Numbered from the stretch's first letter, positions 18,479 through 27,540 are shown. The stretch is DNA of 64,000 nt from an uncultured Paracoccaceae bacterium (GCA_947499725.1 CANMPK010000001.1:806001-870000), one strand, 5' to 3'. The notes: generated from the letters alone by a model not told the origin. Program-made: numbers and translations.

Positions 18479-19564
18479 ATGGATCGTCGTTCATTTCTGA
18501 AAACTTCTGCTCTTGGTGGCTCTGCAGCAGCAGCGTCCACACTGGCAGCACCTGCATACGCACAGGGCAAGCGCACACTGACCATGGTTACATCTTGGCC
18601 ACGTGGTTTCGCTGTTCTGGACGATGCAGCGACATACATGGAAAACATGGTGTCTGAAATGTCTGATGGCACTCTGACCATCGACAAAAAAGCACCAGGC
18701 GAACTGGTTGGCGCATTGGAAGTCTTTGACGCGGTAACATCCGGTCAGGCTGACATGTACCACTCCGCTGACTACTACTTCATCGGTCAGCACCCAGGTT
18801 ACGCATACTTCACAGCGGTTCCATTCGGTGGCACAGCGCAAGAAGTGTCCAACTGGTACTACCACGGCGGCGGCGAACAGCTGCACGACGAGCTGGGCTC
18901 TATCTTCAACCTGAAAGGCCTGCTGGCAGGTAACTCTGGTTCCCAGTCTGGTGGTTGGTTCCGCAAAGAGATCAACTCTGCAGCAGACTTCAACGGTCTG
19001 AAATTCCGTATGCCGGGCCTTGGTGGTCAGGTTCTGGGTAAACTGGGCGCATCTGTTCAGAACATCCCAGGCGGCGAACTGTACCAAGCGCTGTCTTCCG
19101 GTGCTCTGGACGGTCTGGAGTGGGTTGGCCCGATGGCTGACGAACGCGCCGGCTTCCAAGAAGTTGCAAAAGTCTACTACACAGCGGGCTTCCACGAGCC
19201 AGGCTCTGCACTGTCTTCCTCTGTGAACCTAGATGTTTGGAACGAGCTAACTGACCAGCACAAAGCGATCCTGCGTTACGCGTCTATGGCGACAACACAG
19301 TTCCAGCTGGCGGAAACTCTGGCAAACAACGGTGCTGCACTGGCACGTCTGCAAGCGCAAGGCGTTAAGACAATGCAATTCTCCGATGATGTTTGGGATG
19401 CCTTCGGTAAAGCCTCTGCTGAGGTTATGGACGGCTACATGGATGATCCGCTCTTCGCGAAAATCCGTGAATCCTTCGAAGCGTCTCTGGCGAACTCCGC
19501 ATCTTGGATCAACAAATCAGACGGTTACTACGTTCAGCAGCGCGTTCGCGTTCTGGGCGGCTAA
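18479..19564 (+). CDS. TRAP transporter substrate-binding protein (DctP family)
   Basis: A 361-residue periplasmic solute receptor. It carries a Tat signal (MDRRSFLKTSALGGSAAAAS, cleavage after AYA), so it is probably exported folded. The mature part starts QGKRTLTMVTSWPRG and contains the DctP-family segments SGQADMYHSADYY and FRMPGLGGQVLGKLGAS. The overall type resembles receptors for 2-oxo acids or related carboxylates (TakP-like), but the ligand is not certain. The ATG at 18479 follows GGGAGGA. It is first in a dctP-dctQ-dctM operon divergent from a Cache sensor kinase system. Confidence 0.93.
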   Translation: MDRRSFLKTSALGGSAAAASTLAAPAYAQGKRTLTMVTSWPRGFAVLDDAATYMENMVSEMSDGTLTIDKKAPGELVGALEVFDAVTSGQADMYHSADYYFIGQHPGYAYFTAVPFGGTAQEVSNWYYHGGGEQLHDELGSIFNLKGLLAGNSGSQSGGWFRKEINSAADFNGLKFRMPGLGGQVLGKLGASVQNIPGGELYQALSSGALDGLEWVGPMADERAGFQEVAKVYYTAGFHEPGSALSSSVNLDVWNELTDQHKAILRYASMATTQFQLAETLANNGAALARLQAQGVKTMQFSDDVWDAFGKASAEVMDGYMDDPLFAKIRESFEASLANSASWINKSDGYYVQQRVRVLGG

Positions 19565-19662
19565 GTTAGCCGATCCGAAAACATGGCCTCGGGGACACCC
19601 GAGGCCAACTTTGATTGCTGCCCAATCGCGCGCAATCAACCCAATACCTTCAGGGGGACATC

Positions 19663-20598
19663 ATGGCAGACACTGGCGTCGCCAGCTTCGGGCAGATCGT
19701 TTCTGCGATCGGGGAAGGCATAGTCTGGGTGCTTCAAAACATCCTGATGGCCTTTGTGCACATCGCGCAGGCTATCTCTCAACCGCAGCTTTGGCTTGAC
19801 TGGTCCAACAAAGAATCTTTGATGCGTTTCGTCTACTACGGCGGATCCACAGAGGTCTTCTTTGCGGCCTTCACCATTTTCTTGCTTGTGACAGCAATCG
19901 GCTTCTGGAAGCGTCAGGTCCTTTGGACCGTCGTACGCGCGCTCGAAGGCATGTCAAACACCATCGGCCGCTTCTTTGCTTGGGCTGGCCTGTTGATGGT
20001 GCTGCAACAAATCATCATCGTCTTTATGCAGCGTATCTTCACGCGGCCTGACATCGTGTTCGGCTTCGGGGTTCCACTGCAATTTGACATCAGCTGGTAT
20101 GCTGAAGAGCTCAAGCTCTACAACGCGCTAATCGTAGCGCTTTGTGCGACATATACCTTTGTTCAAGGCGGCCACGTCCGTGTTGACCTTGTGTATTCCG
20201 CCGTCAGCTACCGCACCCGCAAAATCATCGATATGTGTGGCTCCCTTGTGTTCATGATGCCAATGGCTGTCATGACATGGATGTACGGCTGGTACTTCAT
20301 GTGGCGTCACCTGATCGTACCTAAACCATCCGCAAGTGACTCGCTGGAACGCCTGCTTGCCAAATCCCGCGCCCTGCGCTGGAACGTGGAAACCATCGGT
20401 TTCTCGGCAAACGGTTTCACAGGCTACTTTATCTTCAAAATCCTGCTGGTGACATTCGCCGGTCTGGTCTTCCTGCAAGCTATCGCGTTCTTCTACCGCT
20501 CTTACCTCGAGCTGGTTGAAGGCGAAGAAGCTGAAGGCAAGTACCTTGATCGTGATCGTCTTGGCGACGGCGAAGAAGCCTACGAAGGCACACACTGA
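19663..20598 (+). CDS. TRAP transporter small permease (DctQ family), long form
   Basis: A 311-residue membrane protein, larger than the usual DctQ of about 170-200 residues because of an N-terminal extension with amphipathic and hydrophobic helices (MADTGVASFGQIVSAIGEGI). Membrane spans include VFFAAFTIFLLVTAIGFW, WAGLLMVLQQIIIVF, the DctQ core FVQGGHVRVDLVYSAVSYR, IDMCGSLVFMMPMAVMTWMY and KILLVTFAGLVFLQAIAFF. The ATG at 19663 is preceded by AGGGGG. Its stop lies 17 bp before dctM. Confidence 0.9.
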   Translation: MADTGVASFGQIVSAIGEGIVWVLQNILMAFVHIAQAISQPQLWLDWSNKESLMRFVYYGGSTEVFFAAFTIFLLVTAIGFWKRQVLWTVVRALEGMSNTIGRFFAWAGLLMVLQQIIIVFMQRIFTRPDIVFGFGVPLQFDISWYAEELKLYNALIVALCATYTFVQGGHVRVDLVYSAVSYRTRKIIDMCGSLVFMMPMAVMTWMYGWYFMWRHLIVPKPSASDSLERLLAKSRALRWNVETIGFSANGFTGYFIFKILLVTFAGLVFLQAIAFFYRSYLELVEGEEAEGKYLDRDRLGDGEEAYEGTH

Positions 20599-20615
20599 GG
20601 TAAGGAACAGAAACT

Positions 20616-22970
20616 ATGTTATTTGGACTAGATGGGGTCGAAATCGGCCTGATTATCGTCTTCCTCTGCCTCTTCGGCGGGATCCTCTCCGGGTTCCCCG
20701 TCGCCTTCGCCATCGGCGGGGCAGGGATCATCTCCTTCGGGATCATTGCCGCACTGGACAGTGCTGGCCTGCTTATTCACCAAGCGATCGATACATCATC
20801 GCCGCTCTATAACGATTTGATCTCGCAAGGGGTCAAAGCCGATAAGATATCGACCTTCCGATACCCAGACTTACCGCGGATCGCAGAACCTGTGTTCGCC
20901 TCCGGCTGGGAAACCGCGATGGATCGCAACATCTCCTTCTTGGTGAACCGTATCAACGAACGCGTTCTGGCCGGTCAGTCCATCGAGACTCTGCTGGCGG
21001 TTCTCATGTTCGTTCTGATGGGCATCACGCTGGAACGCTCCAAGATCGCAAACGATCTGCTGACCACAATGGCGCGCGTCTTCGGCCCGCTGCCGGGCGG
21101 TCTGGCTGTATCCGTTGTTGTCGTGGGTGCCTTCTTGGCAGCCTCCACAGGGATCGTGGGCGCAACCGTTGTGACCATGGGCTTGCTCAGCTTGCCAACC
21201 ATGCTACGCCACAACTACTCGCCAGAATTGGCGACAGGTGTGATCGCAGCATCAGGCACTTTGGGTCAGATCATTCCACCATCCATCGTGATTGTTCTAC
21301 TCGGCACATTGGCGGGTGACTTGTATTCGGGCGCTCAAGAAGCCCGCGCGCAAGTGGCAGGCTGTACCGACGCGCTGACCTACCTTGGTGAGCCAGCGGT
21401 TGTCTCTGTGGGGACCCTGTTCCAAGCGGCGCTTGTTCCGGGCATCATGTTGGCGGGTCTCTATGGCCTATATGCCTTTGGCTACGCGATGGCGAACCCA
21501 CATAAGGCCCCAGCGGTCACGATGGGCGCCTCTTCTGGCGAAGTCTCCACACGCAATGAACGCCTCACATGGTTCGTTCTGGCGCCTGTCGTTCTGATCG
21601 GTGGCCTGATTGTGATGAACTCCGCCAATGTCGTGGGCAACCAATCGACCTTGGTCGACAGCTACTCTGACAGCGGCATCGCAGCCAGCCTGCGCACCAA
21701 TGTCGGCGACGAGTGTAAAGCCTCCATGATCGAGCTTCACGGCCAAGAAGCTTGGGATCAAGCGATCTCCGAGCAGGAAGCCATCGATGCAGCAGGCGGC
21801 TCGCAAGAGTCTCGTCAGCTGACACCGGAAGAGCTCGAAGTGAAACGCGCTGAGAAAATCGCATCCATTGCCCCAATCGGCTCTGGTCTGGCGATCTCTA
21901 TGGTGCTGCTCGCGCTGATCATGACAACCGCACGCGGCGTCGCGCCATCTGCGGACCCAACACCGATCTACATCGGTATGGGTGGTGTTGCGCTGACCTT
22001 GCTCGTGAACGCGGGCCTTGTGCAGCCGACACATAGCTCCGGTCAGGCGCTTGTGTTCATGGCCATCCCAATCCTTATCGCGCTCTATGGTGCGAAATAT
22101 GCGATGGGACAGCTCAGCAAGAACGAGCTTCTGCGCGTGGTCTTCCCACCGCTGGTTCTGATCGTCGCTGTGCTTGGGTCAATCCTCGGCGGTATCACCA
22201 ACCCAACCCCAGCCGCAGCGCTAGGGGCAGGGGGCGCGATCCTGCTGGCAGCCTACCGCAAGCTGAAAGAGGAAGAGGGCAACGCCAAACTGATCATCCA
22301 AGCCGCATTCGCGATTGTTGTGATGATCTTGGTCGGCGTGAACTTCGATCTGCGCATCAACCAGCCAGAAGTCTCTGCTGAAACCTGGATCGCTTTCTTT
22401 GCAGCCTATGGCGCGTATCTCTTTGCGATGTTCGGCATTCTGTACAGCTGCTGGGTTCTGTTCCGCACCTCGGTCATGTCACCGATTGTCCGCGAAACAG
22501 CCAAGGTGACCTCGATGGTTTTCACCATCTTGATCGGTTCTCAGCTTCTGAACCTTGTGGTGATCTCCTTCGGGGGCGAGCATTACATCCAACAGTTCCT
22601 GCGTTCGTTTGACAACGAATTCACGGTCTTCCTGTTGGTGATGCTGGTGCTGTTCATTCTGGGTTTCGTTCTCGACTTCCTCGAGATCATCTACATCGTG
22701 ATCCCAATCGTGGGGCCGGTCATCTACGGCGGCACGTTTGATCCGAAATGGGTGACCATCATGGTTGCGGTGAACCTGCAAACCTCGTTCCTCACGCCAC
22801 CCTTTGGTTTCGCGCTGTTCTACCTGCGCGGCGTGGCTCCGGCGAGCGTCACAACCAGCCACATCTACCGCGGGGTTGCACCATTCGTGCTGATCCAAGT
22901 GGTAGGCCTTGGCTTGCTCTGGAGCTTCCCTGGCATCGTGACCTTCCTGCCAGCCATCATCGGCAACTAA
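20616..22970 (+). CDS. TRAP transporter large permease (DctM family), oversized
   Basis: A 784-residue sodium-coupled carrier subunit of the inner membrane. Typical DctM proteins have about 430 residues. The DctM core is recognisable in FLCLFGGILSGFPVAFAIGG, GIVGATVVTMGLLSLPTML and SGTLGQIIPPSIVIVLLGT. A hydrophilic stretch at about residues 340-410, rich in Asp, Glu and Gln, separates it from further hydrophobic blocks and a C-terminal core (LDFLEIIYIVIPIVGP, SFLTPPFGFALFYLRG). The long form with a long DctQ fits a TakP-type receptor. A terminator follows at 22992-23016. Confidence 0.92.
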   Translation: MLFGLDGVEIGLIIVFLCLFGGILSGFPVAFAIGGAGIISFGIIAALDSAGLLIHQAIDTSSPLYNDLISQGVKADKISTFRYPDLPRIAEPVFASGWETAMDRNISFLVNRINERVLAGQSIETLLAVLMFVLMGITLERSKIANDLLTTMARVFGPLPGGLAVSVVVVGAFLAASTGIVGATVVTMGLLSLPTMLRHNYSPELATGVIAASGTLGQIIPPSIVIVLLGTLAGDLYSGAQEARAQVAGCTDALTYLGEPAVVSVGTLFQAALVPGIMLAGLYGLYAFGYAMANPHKAPAVTMGASSGEVSTRNERLTWFVLAPVVLIGGLIVMNSANVVGNQSTLVDSYSDSGIAASLRTNVGDECKASMIELHGQEAWDQAISEQEAIDAAGGSQESRQLTPEELEVKRAEKIASIAPIGSGLAISMVLLALIMTTARGVAPSADPTPIYIGMGGVALTLLVNAGLVQPTHSSGQALVFMAIPILIALYGAKYAMGQLSKNELLRVVFPPLVLIVAVLGSILGGITNPTPAAALGAGGAILLAAYRKLKEEEGNAKLIIQAAFAIVVMILVGVNFDLRINQPEVSAETWIAFFAAYGAYLFAMFGILYSCWVLFRTSVMSPIVRETAKVTSMVFTILIGSQLLNLVVISFGGEHYIQQFLRSFDNEFTVFLLVMLVLFILGFVLDFLEIIYIVIPIVGPVIYGGTFDPKWVTIMVAVNLQTSFLTPPFGFALFYLRGVAPASVTTSHIYRGVAPFVLIQVVGLGLLWSFPGIVTFLPAIIGN

Positions 22971-22991
22971 ACGGCGGTAAAAACCCAAAAG

Positions 22992-23016
22992 AAAAGGGCC
23001 CTTCGGGGCCCTTTTT
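22992..23016. terminator. Terminator after dctM
   Basis: AAAAGGGCCC (22992-23001), TTCG loop, GGGCCCTTTTT (23006-23016). Symmetry allows use by the convergent gene ending at 23028. Confidence 0.88.
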
Positions 23017-23027
23017 GCTGCATCGCT

Positions 23028-23267
23028 TTAAAGTCGTTTCAAGCGCCAGACAGAAGCGGCGAAGCCAAACAACGCAAGCAGTGCAAGGCTCAGCCACACC
23101 GCGCCAGACTGCGCGTGATACACTACGCCTGTGTCCTGATCAAAACAGCGTCCAACTTCGTTGAAACAGGCGCGACGCTTAAAACTGCCGTCATACCAAA
23201 GAAAAGCAAAAACCAACGCAGCCCCAAGCGCCCCAAACGCCAACAGCTTAAGAAGCAGTCGCGCCAT
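23028..23267 (-). CDS. Small two-span membrane protein, unknown
   Basis: A 79-residue protein I do not recognise. Hydrophobic segments lie at about residues 5-23 (LLKLLAFGALGAALVFAFLW) and 54-72 (VWLSLALLALFGFAASVW). A loop of about 30 residues between them has two cysteines (RRACFNEVGRCFDQDTG) that could form a disulfide. The ATG lies directly after the stop of the LprI-like gene, so the two are translated from one message. The exported partner suggests the loop is periplasmic. Confidence 0.7.
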   Translation of the reverse strand: MARLLLKLLAFGALGAALVFAFLWYDGSFKRRACFNEVGRCFDQDTGVVYHAQSGAVWLSLALLALFGFAASVWRLKRL

Positions 23268-23268
23268 A

Positions 23269-23772
23269 TCAGTTCACGTAGTCCTGCCGCAAACCACGCA
23301 ATACAAAATACTGCCGCGCCGTCTCTTCCATCTTACACTGCGATGACACAGCAGACACCTGCGATCCAAAGGGTTTCGCAATGGCGATCACATTGCCACA
23401 CCGCGCATCCCGAAATTCAATCCACGCGCGCTGCATGTCCCGTAAAGCATCGCTCAGCGCGCCGGCGTCATACCCAAGGTCCATTTCCTCACGCGCCTTC
23501 GCCAATGCCATGGTTTCACGATAGGCATTGTTCAAAAACCGATCCCACACTATGGCCTCCGCCTGATAACAGGCGCCCAAAACCATATTGGGGCCACCGC
23601 CATTTCGCAGAATACACTCGTAAGCTTGCTGACCTACACATCTCATCGGATCATCATGCAGCGGAAAACAGCGATCAATCAGGTGTTCATCAATCGAGAA
23701 ATCCTGAGCAGAACAGGGCGCAGACCAGCCCAAACTCACAACCAACAGCGTCAGAACGCTTTTTATACCCAT
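23269..23772 (-). CDS. Exported LprI-like protein (DUF1311)
   Basis: A 167-residue protein with a signal peptide (MGIKSVLTLLVVSLGWSAPCSA) and a cysteine-rich mature part. Segments ACYQAEAIVWDRFLNNAY and LRDMQRAWIEFRDARC match the DUF1311 pattern of lysozyme-inhibitor LprI-like proteins. The motif W(I/L)xFRDxxC is characteristic. The start at 23772 has AGGAG upstream; the frame opens 48 bp earlier. The role is unproven: periplasmic, possibly a lysozyme inhibitor. Confidence 0.8.
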   Translation of the reverse strand: MGIKSVLTLLVVSLGWSAPCSAQDFSIDEHLIDRCFPLHDDPMRCVGQQAYECILRNGGGPNMVLGACYQAEAIVWDRFLNNAYRETMALAKAREEMDLGYDAGALSDALRDMQRAWIEFRDARCGNVIAIAKPFGSQVSAVSSQCKMEETARQYFVLRGLRQDYVN

Positions 23773-23899
23773 AACACCTGCTCCTGATGCAACAACGCTG
23801 CGCCAAAGCCTGCCTTGCATCCCCTACAAAGTAAACCGTCAGCCCGTTTGCAGGCGAATAGATTTGACAGATCCCCACAAGCTGCGTTCTATCGGACCT

Positions 23900-24070
23900 A
23901 TGATATTGTCTTTATTGCTTCCCATCGCCATGCCGTTGCTGGCGCTTTGCTGTCTCTGGGCAGCCTATTTCCCAAGCCGTTTGTCACGGCTTGTTCTTAT
24001 CGTAAATGGATGGGGATTGCTGGCGTTCACCCTATGGTATGTCGCCGTCTTTATTCTAGGGATTGTCTAG
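23900..24070 (+). CDS. Possible small membrane protein
   Basis: A 56-residue frame starting MILSLLLPIAMPLLALCC has two hydrophobic segments separated by a basic turn (FPSRLSRLV). It is convergent with bpt, with 13 bp between the ends. The ribosome binding site is weak, and a TTG 36 bp upstream could also start it. I do not recognise a family. Confidence 0.35.
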   Translation: MILSLLLPIAMPLLALCCLWAAYFPSRLSRLVLIVNGWGLLAFTLWYVAVFILGIV

Positions 24071-24083
24071 AAATACCAAACAC

Positions 24084-24893
24084 TTACTTCACAGTTGGCA
24101 GTTTGATATTGGCCACTTGTTCCGCAATGGGATTGTCAATCACCGGCAGTTGATCCAGCTCATATTGGGCAGGGTCCGTCACGGGCTGCCAGCGATTTCC
24201 CATAAAGACCTCAAGCCCAGAGAAACGGCCTTTGTAGCCCATCTTTTCACTGCCCGGCACCCAATAGCCCAGATACACATAGGGCAGGCCGGCATCCTGC
24301 GCGATGCGGACGTGATCCAAGATCAGGTAAGTGCCCACAGATCGCTTCGACAAGTCCGGTTGGTAAAAGCTGTAGACCATGCTCACACCATCCTCGAGCA
24401 CATCCGTCAGGCTCACCGCCATCAATGCGTTTGTCTCCGCCTGCGTGTATTCCACAACCCGTGATCGGATCGGCGTCTCCTCGACCATGGCTGCGAACTC
24501 AAACACATCCATATCCGCCATGCCGCCATCCGCATGGCGCGCATCCAGATAGGTGCGGAACAGATCATATTGGTCTTCCGTGGCCCAAGGCGATGTCGCC
24601 TTGCGCACCATATCCGTATTCTTATTCAAAACACGGCGTTGGCTGCGGGTGAATTTGAAGTTTCGCACATCAATACGAGCAGACAAACAGGCCGAACAGT
24701 CGGCACAGGAGGGGCGATACAGCACATTCTGTGAACGTCGAAACCCTTGCCCAGACAGGGCATCATTCAGCTCTTGCGCATTGTCGCCTTGCAACGCTGT
24801 GAACAGTTTACGCTCCATACGCCCATCCAAATACGGGCAGGGCTGTGGGGCCGTCACATAGAACTGAGGAGCAAGAGGCAGAGAATGACGCAT
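24084..24893 (-). CDS. bpt: Aspartate/glutamate leucyltransferase (N-end rule)
   Basis: A 269-residue aminoacyl-tRNA protein transferase of the Bpt group. It adds leucine from leucyl-tRNA to proteins with N-terminal Asp or Glu, marking them for ClpS/ClpAP. The N-terminal cysteine motif CPYLDG and [14 protein letters not shown] match the ATE N domain. The C-terminal GNAT-like domain includes [19 protein letters not shown] and [18 protein letters not shown]. The ATG at 24893 begins [21 protein letters not shown]. Confidence 0.93.
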   Translation of the reverse strand: MRHSLPLAPQFYVTAPQPCPYLDGRMERKLFTALQGDNAQELNDALSGQGFRRSQNVLYRPSCADCSACLSARIDVRNFKFTRSQRRVLNKNTDMVRKATSPWATEDQYDLFRTYLDARHADGGMADMDVFEFAAMVEETPIRSRVVEYTQAETNALMAVSLTDVLEDGVSMVYSFYQPDLSKRSVGTYLILDHVRIAQDAGLPYVYLGYWVPGSEKMGYKGRFSGLEVFMGNRWQPVTDPAQYELDQLPVIDNPIAEQVANIKLPTVK

Positions 24894-24979
24894 AAGGGCC
24901 GCGAATTTGGTACAATCTATGCGACTGTAACAACGCTTCGCGGCCCCGCCAAGGGATTAGCTTGAATTATTAACCTGTC

Positions 24980-25429
24980 TTAGTAACGCGCCGCTTTGTT
25001 GATCGCGACAGAGCCAAGAACGTGGTCGGTCAATCCTTGTCCACGCGCAGAGGTCAGCATCAAGACAATCGAGCCGATCTGAAGGATGAAAAACGACAGG
25101 GAAATGCTGTAACCCAGCGTATGTAAAAACGCTGCGCCCAGATCAAAGCGATCCCCATGTCGGGTGCGAAATTCGATGCCAAAAAAGCGCATCCCAATCG
25201 TTGCGGATCCATTCGCCAGCGTCACCACACGGTAGGCAAACCCAACCACCAAAATCAAAAGTGGGAAGAAAAAGATGCCTGTGAATGCGGTAAACGGCAG
25301 GATCAAAACGCTGATGATACTGATCAGCACCATATCCAGAACCCATGAGAAAAGCCGTTTCATCGGCACATCAGCATAGAATTCAGGCTGTGTCTGCGGG
25401 TCGGGTAGGGCGAAACGATGGGGTGTCAT
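24980..25429 (-). CDS. RDD family membrane protein
   Basis: A 149-residue protein whose RDD domain begins PMKRLFSWVLDMVLISIISV, including the Arg and Asp of the family signature. Three or so hydrophobic segments follow (TGIFFFPLLILVVGFAYRVV and LGYSISLSFFILQIGSIVLM). The motif SATIGMRFFGIEF is typical of RDD proteins. The molecular role is unknown. It lies downstream of the DUF2852 gene, separated by a probable terminator. Confidence 0.85.
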   Translation of the reverse strand: MTPHRFALPDPQTQPEFYADVPMKRLFSWVLDMVLISIISVLILPFTAFTGIFFFPLLILVVGFAYRVVTLANGSATIGMRFFGIEFRTRHGDRFDLGAAFLHTLGYSISLSFFILQIGSIVLMLTSARGQGLTDHVLGSVAINKAARY

Positions 25430-25443
25430 ATGTCTTTCACTGT

Positions 25444-25476
25444 CATAAAAGCGGCCCCCGAACCATTCCGGAGGCC
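25444..25476 (-). terminator. Probable terminator after the DUF2852 gene
   Basis: On the minus strand GGCCTCCGGAA pairs with TTCGGGGGCC with one bulged base, followed by GCTTTTATG. The T-run is short. Confidence 0.55.
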
Positions 25477-25494
25477 ATAGGTCATTTAGGCCAA

Positions 25495-25920
25495 TCAGGC
25501 GTCTGCTGTTTCAGACTCGCGCTCTTGTGCGGCTTTCTTAGCACGTTCGTCCATGAACTGGTCGAACTCTGATTTGTCTTTTGCTTCGCGCAGACGTTCC
25601 AGAAAGCCTTCAAAGTTTGCTTGCTCATCTTCCAAACGACGGATCGTCTCGTCACGATACGCATCAAAGGCCGTGTTACCACTTGAGGCCATCACATGCA
25701 TGCGGCGACGGGATTTACCACAGGATCGATGTTTGCTGAACATTCGTTTGCTCCAGATCATGTAAAACAGAAGCGCCAAACCAACAGGCCAGAAAAAGAT
25801 AAAGCCAAGTACCATGGCGGCAATCCAGGCGCCTTTGCCTTTGCTATCCAGCCAGGCCTCGCTCTTTGAAAACCAACCCAGGTGGGCAGTATTTTGTGGG
25901 GCTGAGGCGACAGATGTCAT
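25495..25920 (-). CDS. DUF2852 family membrane protein
   Basis: A 141-residue protein of the alphaproteobacterial DUF2852 family. A hydrophobic span, AAMVLGFIFFWPVGLALLFY, is followed by a basic stretch (KHRSCGKSRRRMHV). The C-terminal half is charged and probably coiled coil (ETIRRLEDEQANFEGFLERL, EFDQFMDERAKKAAQE). The ATG at 25920 is preferred because GGAGA lies just before it; another in-frame ATG is at 25932. Function unknown. Confidence 0.85.
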   Translation of the reverse strand: MTSVASAPQNTAHLGWFSKSEAWLDSKGKGAWIAAMVLGFIFFWPVGLALLFYMIWSKRMFSKHRSCGKSRRRMHVMASSGNTAFDAYRDETIRRLEDEQANFEGFLERLREAKDKSEFDQFMDERAKKAAQERESETADA

Positions 25921-26263
25921 TTGGGTCTCCATAAGTTAGGGTTTCAATGTGAATGCCTTTCACATCATACCAGATGGGAATGCCGCGGGGCGCATACAAG
26001 AGTGAATGTGAAAGTTTTTAACATTTTTTGGAAAAGCACTATTTCACAATAGGATAGAGACACGCCTACAGACATATTTCCCACAACCATATAACGCATA
26101 ATGGTAATTATGTTATTTTTATATATGCAGCAAAACGGCCAAAACACCGTTTTCTACTGTTCTAAGCCATCTCAGCGCTTCTAACCCACCGTCTAACACG
26201 CCTTACGCTAGACAGTTCAGGAAGTTTCGCGTTAGAAAACGCTACACGTTAAGGAGCGCGCCA
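25921..26263. other. AT-rich divergent intergenic region
   Basis: These 343 bp lie between the divergent DUF2852 and aroQ genes. No credible gene is present. The inverted repeat ATGTGAA-TGCCT-TTCACAT (25947-25965) and a second GAATGTGAAAG (26004-26014) suggest regulator sites. AAGGAG (26251-26256) is the aroQ ribosome binding site. Confidence 0.4.
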
Positions 26264-26701
26264 ATGTCGGCATCAATACTCATCTTGAACGGTCCAAACC
26301 TAAATCTTCTGGGCACACGTCAGCCCGAAGTCTACGGCACAACGACTTTGAAAGATATCGAAGACATGTGTGAAGCACATGGCGCATCTCTCGGCGTGTC
26401 TGTCACTTGTGTGCAAAGCAATCACGAAGGCGCGCTTGTCGATGCCATCCATGCTGCCAAAGGCACCCACGCTGGTATCGTACTGAACGCTGGCGCTTAC
26501 ACGCACACATCTATCGCTCTGATGGACGCAATCGCCTCTGTCGAGCTTCCTGTTATCGAGTTGCATTTGTCTAACATTCACGCCCGTGAAAAATTCCGCC
26601 ACACGTCTTACATCGCACCAGTCGCGATTGGTCAGATCTGTGGTTTTGGCTCTCTGGGTTACCGTATGGCGATTGATGCGATGGTTCATCACATCGGATA
26701 A
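26264..26701 (+). CDS. aroQ: 3-dehydroquinate dehydratase, type II
   Basis: A 145-residue shikimate-pathway enzyme that dehydrates 3-dehydroquinate to 3-dehydroshikimate. The family signature LNGPNLNLLGTRQPEVYG contains the active-site Arg and the lid Tyr. LNAGAYTHTSIALMDAI and ELHLSNIHAREKFRH supply the binding Asn and the catalytic His. AAGGAG precedes the ATG. It ends 3 bp before the luxR start, so the two are probably cotranscribed. Confidence 0.96.
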   Translation: MSASILILNGPNLNLLGTRQPEVYGTTTLKDIEDMCEAHGASLGVSVTCVQSNHEGALVDAIHAAKGTHAGIVLNAGAYTHTSIALMDAIASVELPVIELHLSNIHAREKFRHTSYIAPVAIGQICGFGSLGYRMAIDAMVHHIG

Positions 26702-26704
26702 TCC

Positions 26705-27466
26705 ATGAAAGACGCAATACTGCGCACATTGAACAGCATGACAAATGCTGGGTCATTAGAAGAGCTTTGGTCTCAGCACGTAATCAAAATGGAAGAATAC
26801 GGCTTTGACCGTTTGCTCTATGGCTATACGAATTTTCGTGTAGATCTTAATCTGGGCGACCCGGAAGATTTCGTCATTCTGTCCAACCAAGAACGCGCAT
26901 ACTTAGATCGCTTCTTCGGTGAACGCATGTTCCTGAATGGCCCCATGATTCAATGGGCCTTGGAAAACGACGGCGCTTGCAGTTGGCAGCTTCTCCACGA
27001 TCAAGTGGCCGCTGGAAACATGCCGGAAGAACAGCGCCAAGTTCTTGAATTCAATCGTGAATTTCAGGTAAACGCAGGCTATACGATCAGCTTCAAAAGC
27101 GTATCCCTGCGGTCCAAAGGTGCGATCGGATTGGTTGCCAAACCGTCTCTCTCTCAGCAAGATGTCGAAGGCATTTGGGCAGAACACGGCGACGATATCT
27201 TGCTGCTCAACAACGTCCTACACTTGAAAATCCTCAACCTGCCCTACAGCAATCCAAAGCGCGCTTTAACCAAGCGCCAGCGAGAGGTTCTTGAATGGGT
27301 GTCAGACGGCAAAACAATTCAAGATATCGCCACCCTGCTCTCTCGGACGCCTGCCACAGTCGAGAAGCACCTGCGCCTCGCGCGTGAATCCTTGGGTGTC
27401 GAAACAACACCTCAAGCCGTCGCCAAAGCTTCGTTGCTGAATCAAATGTTTACAATCGAAAGTTGA
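26705..27466 (+). CDS. LuxR-type regulator with autoinducer-binding domain (solo)
   Basis: A 253-residue regulator. The N-terminal Autoind_bind-like domain (about residues 15-165) contains YGFDRLLYGYTNF and ACSWQLLHD. The C-terminal GerE HTH (about 185-250) contains LTKRQREVLEWVSDGKTIQDI and ATVEKHLRLARESLGV. No luxI-type synthase is in the window, so it is a solo here. The segment that usually reads D-P-x-x (Asp70-Pro71 in TraR) reads N-G-P-M, so the ligand may not be a standard acyl-homoserine lactone. It is linked to aroQ and followed by a long structured region. Confidence 0.85.
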   Translation: MKDAILRTLNSMTNAGSLEELWSQHVIKMEEYGFDRLLYGYTNFRVDLNLGDPEDFVILSNQERAYLDRFFGERMFLNGPMIQWALENDGACSWQLLHDQVAAGNMPEEQRQVLEFNREFQVNAGYTISFKSVSLRSKGAIGLVAKPSLSQQDVEGIWAEHGDDILLLNNVLHLKILNLPYSNPKRALTKRQREVLEWVSDGKTIQDIATLLSRTPATVEKHLRLARESLGVETTPQAVAKASLLNQMFTIES

Positions 27467-27540
27467 CTTAATCCTCCTTGTTATACCGTAACGATAAGGT
27501 AAGGTTTTCCATACCTGCAACACACACGTTTACCGTGTAA

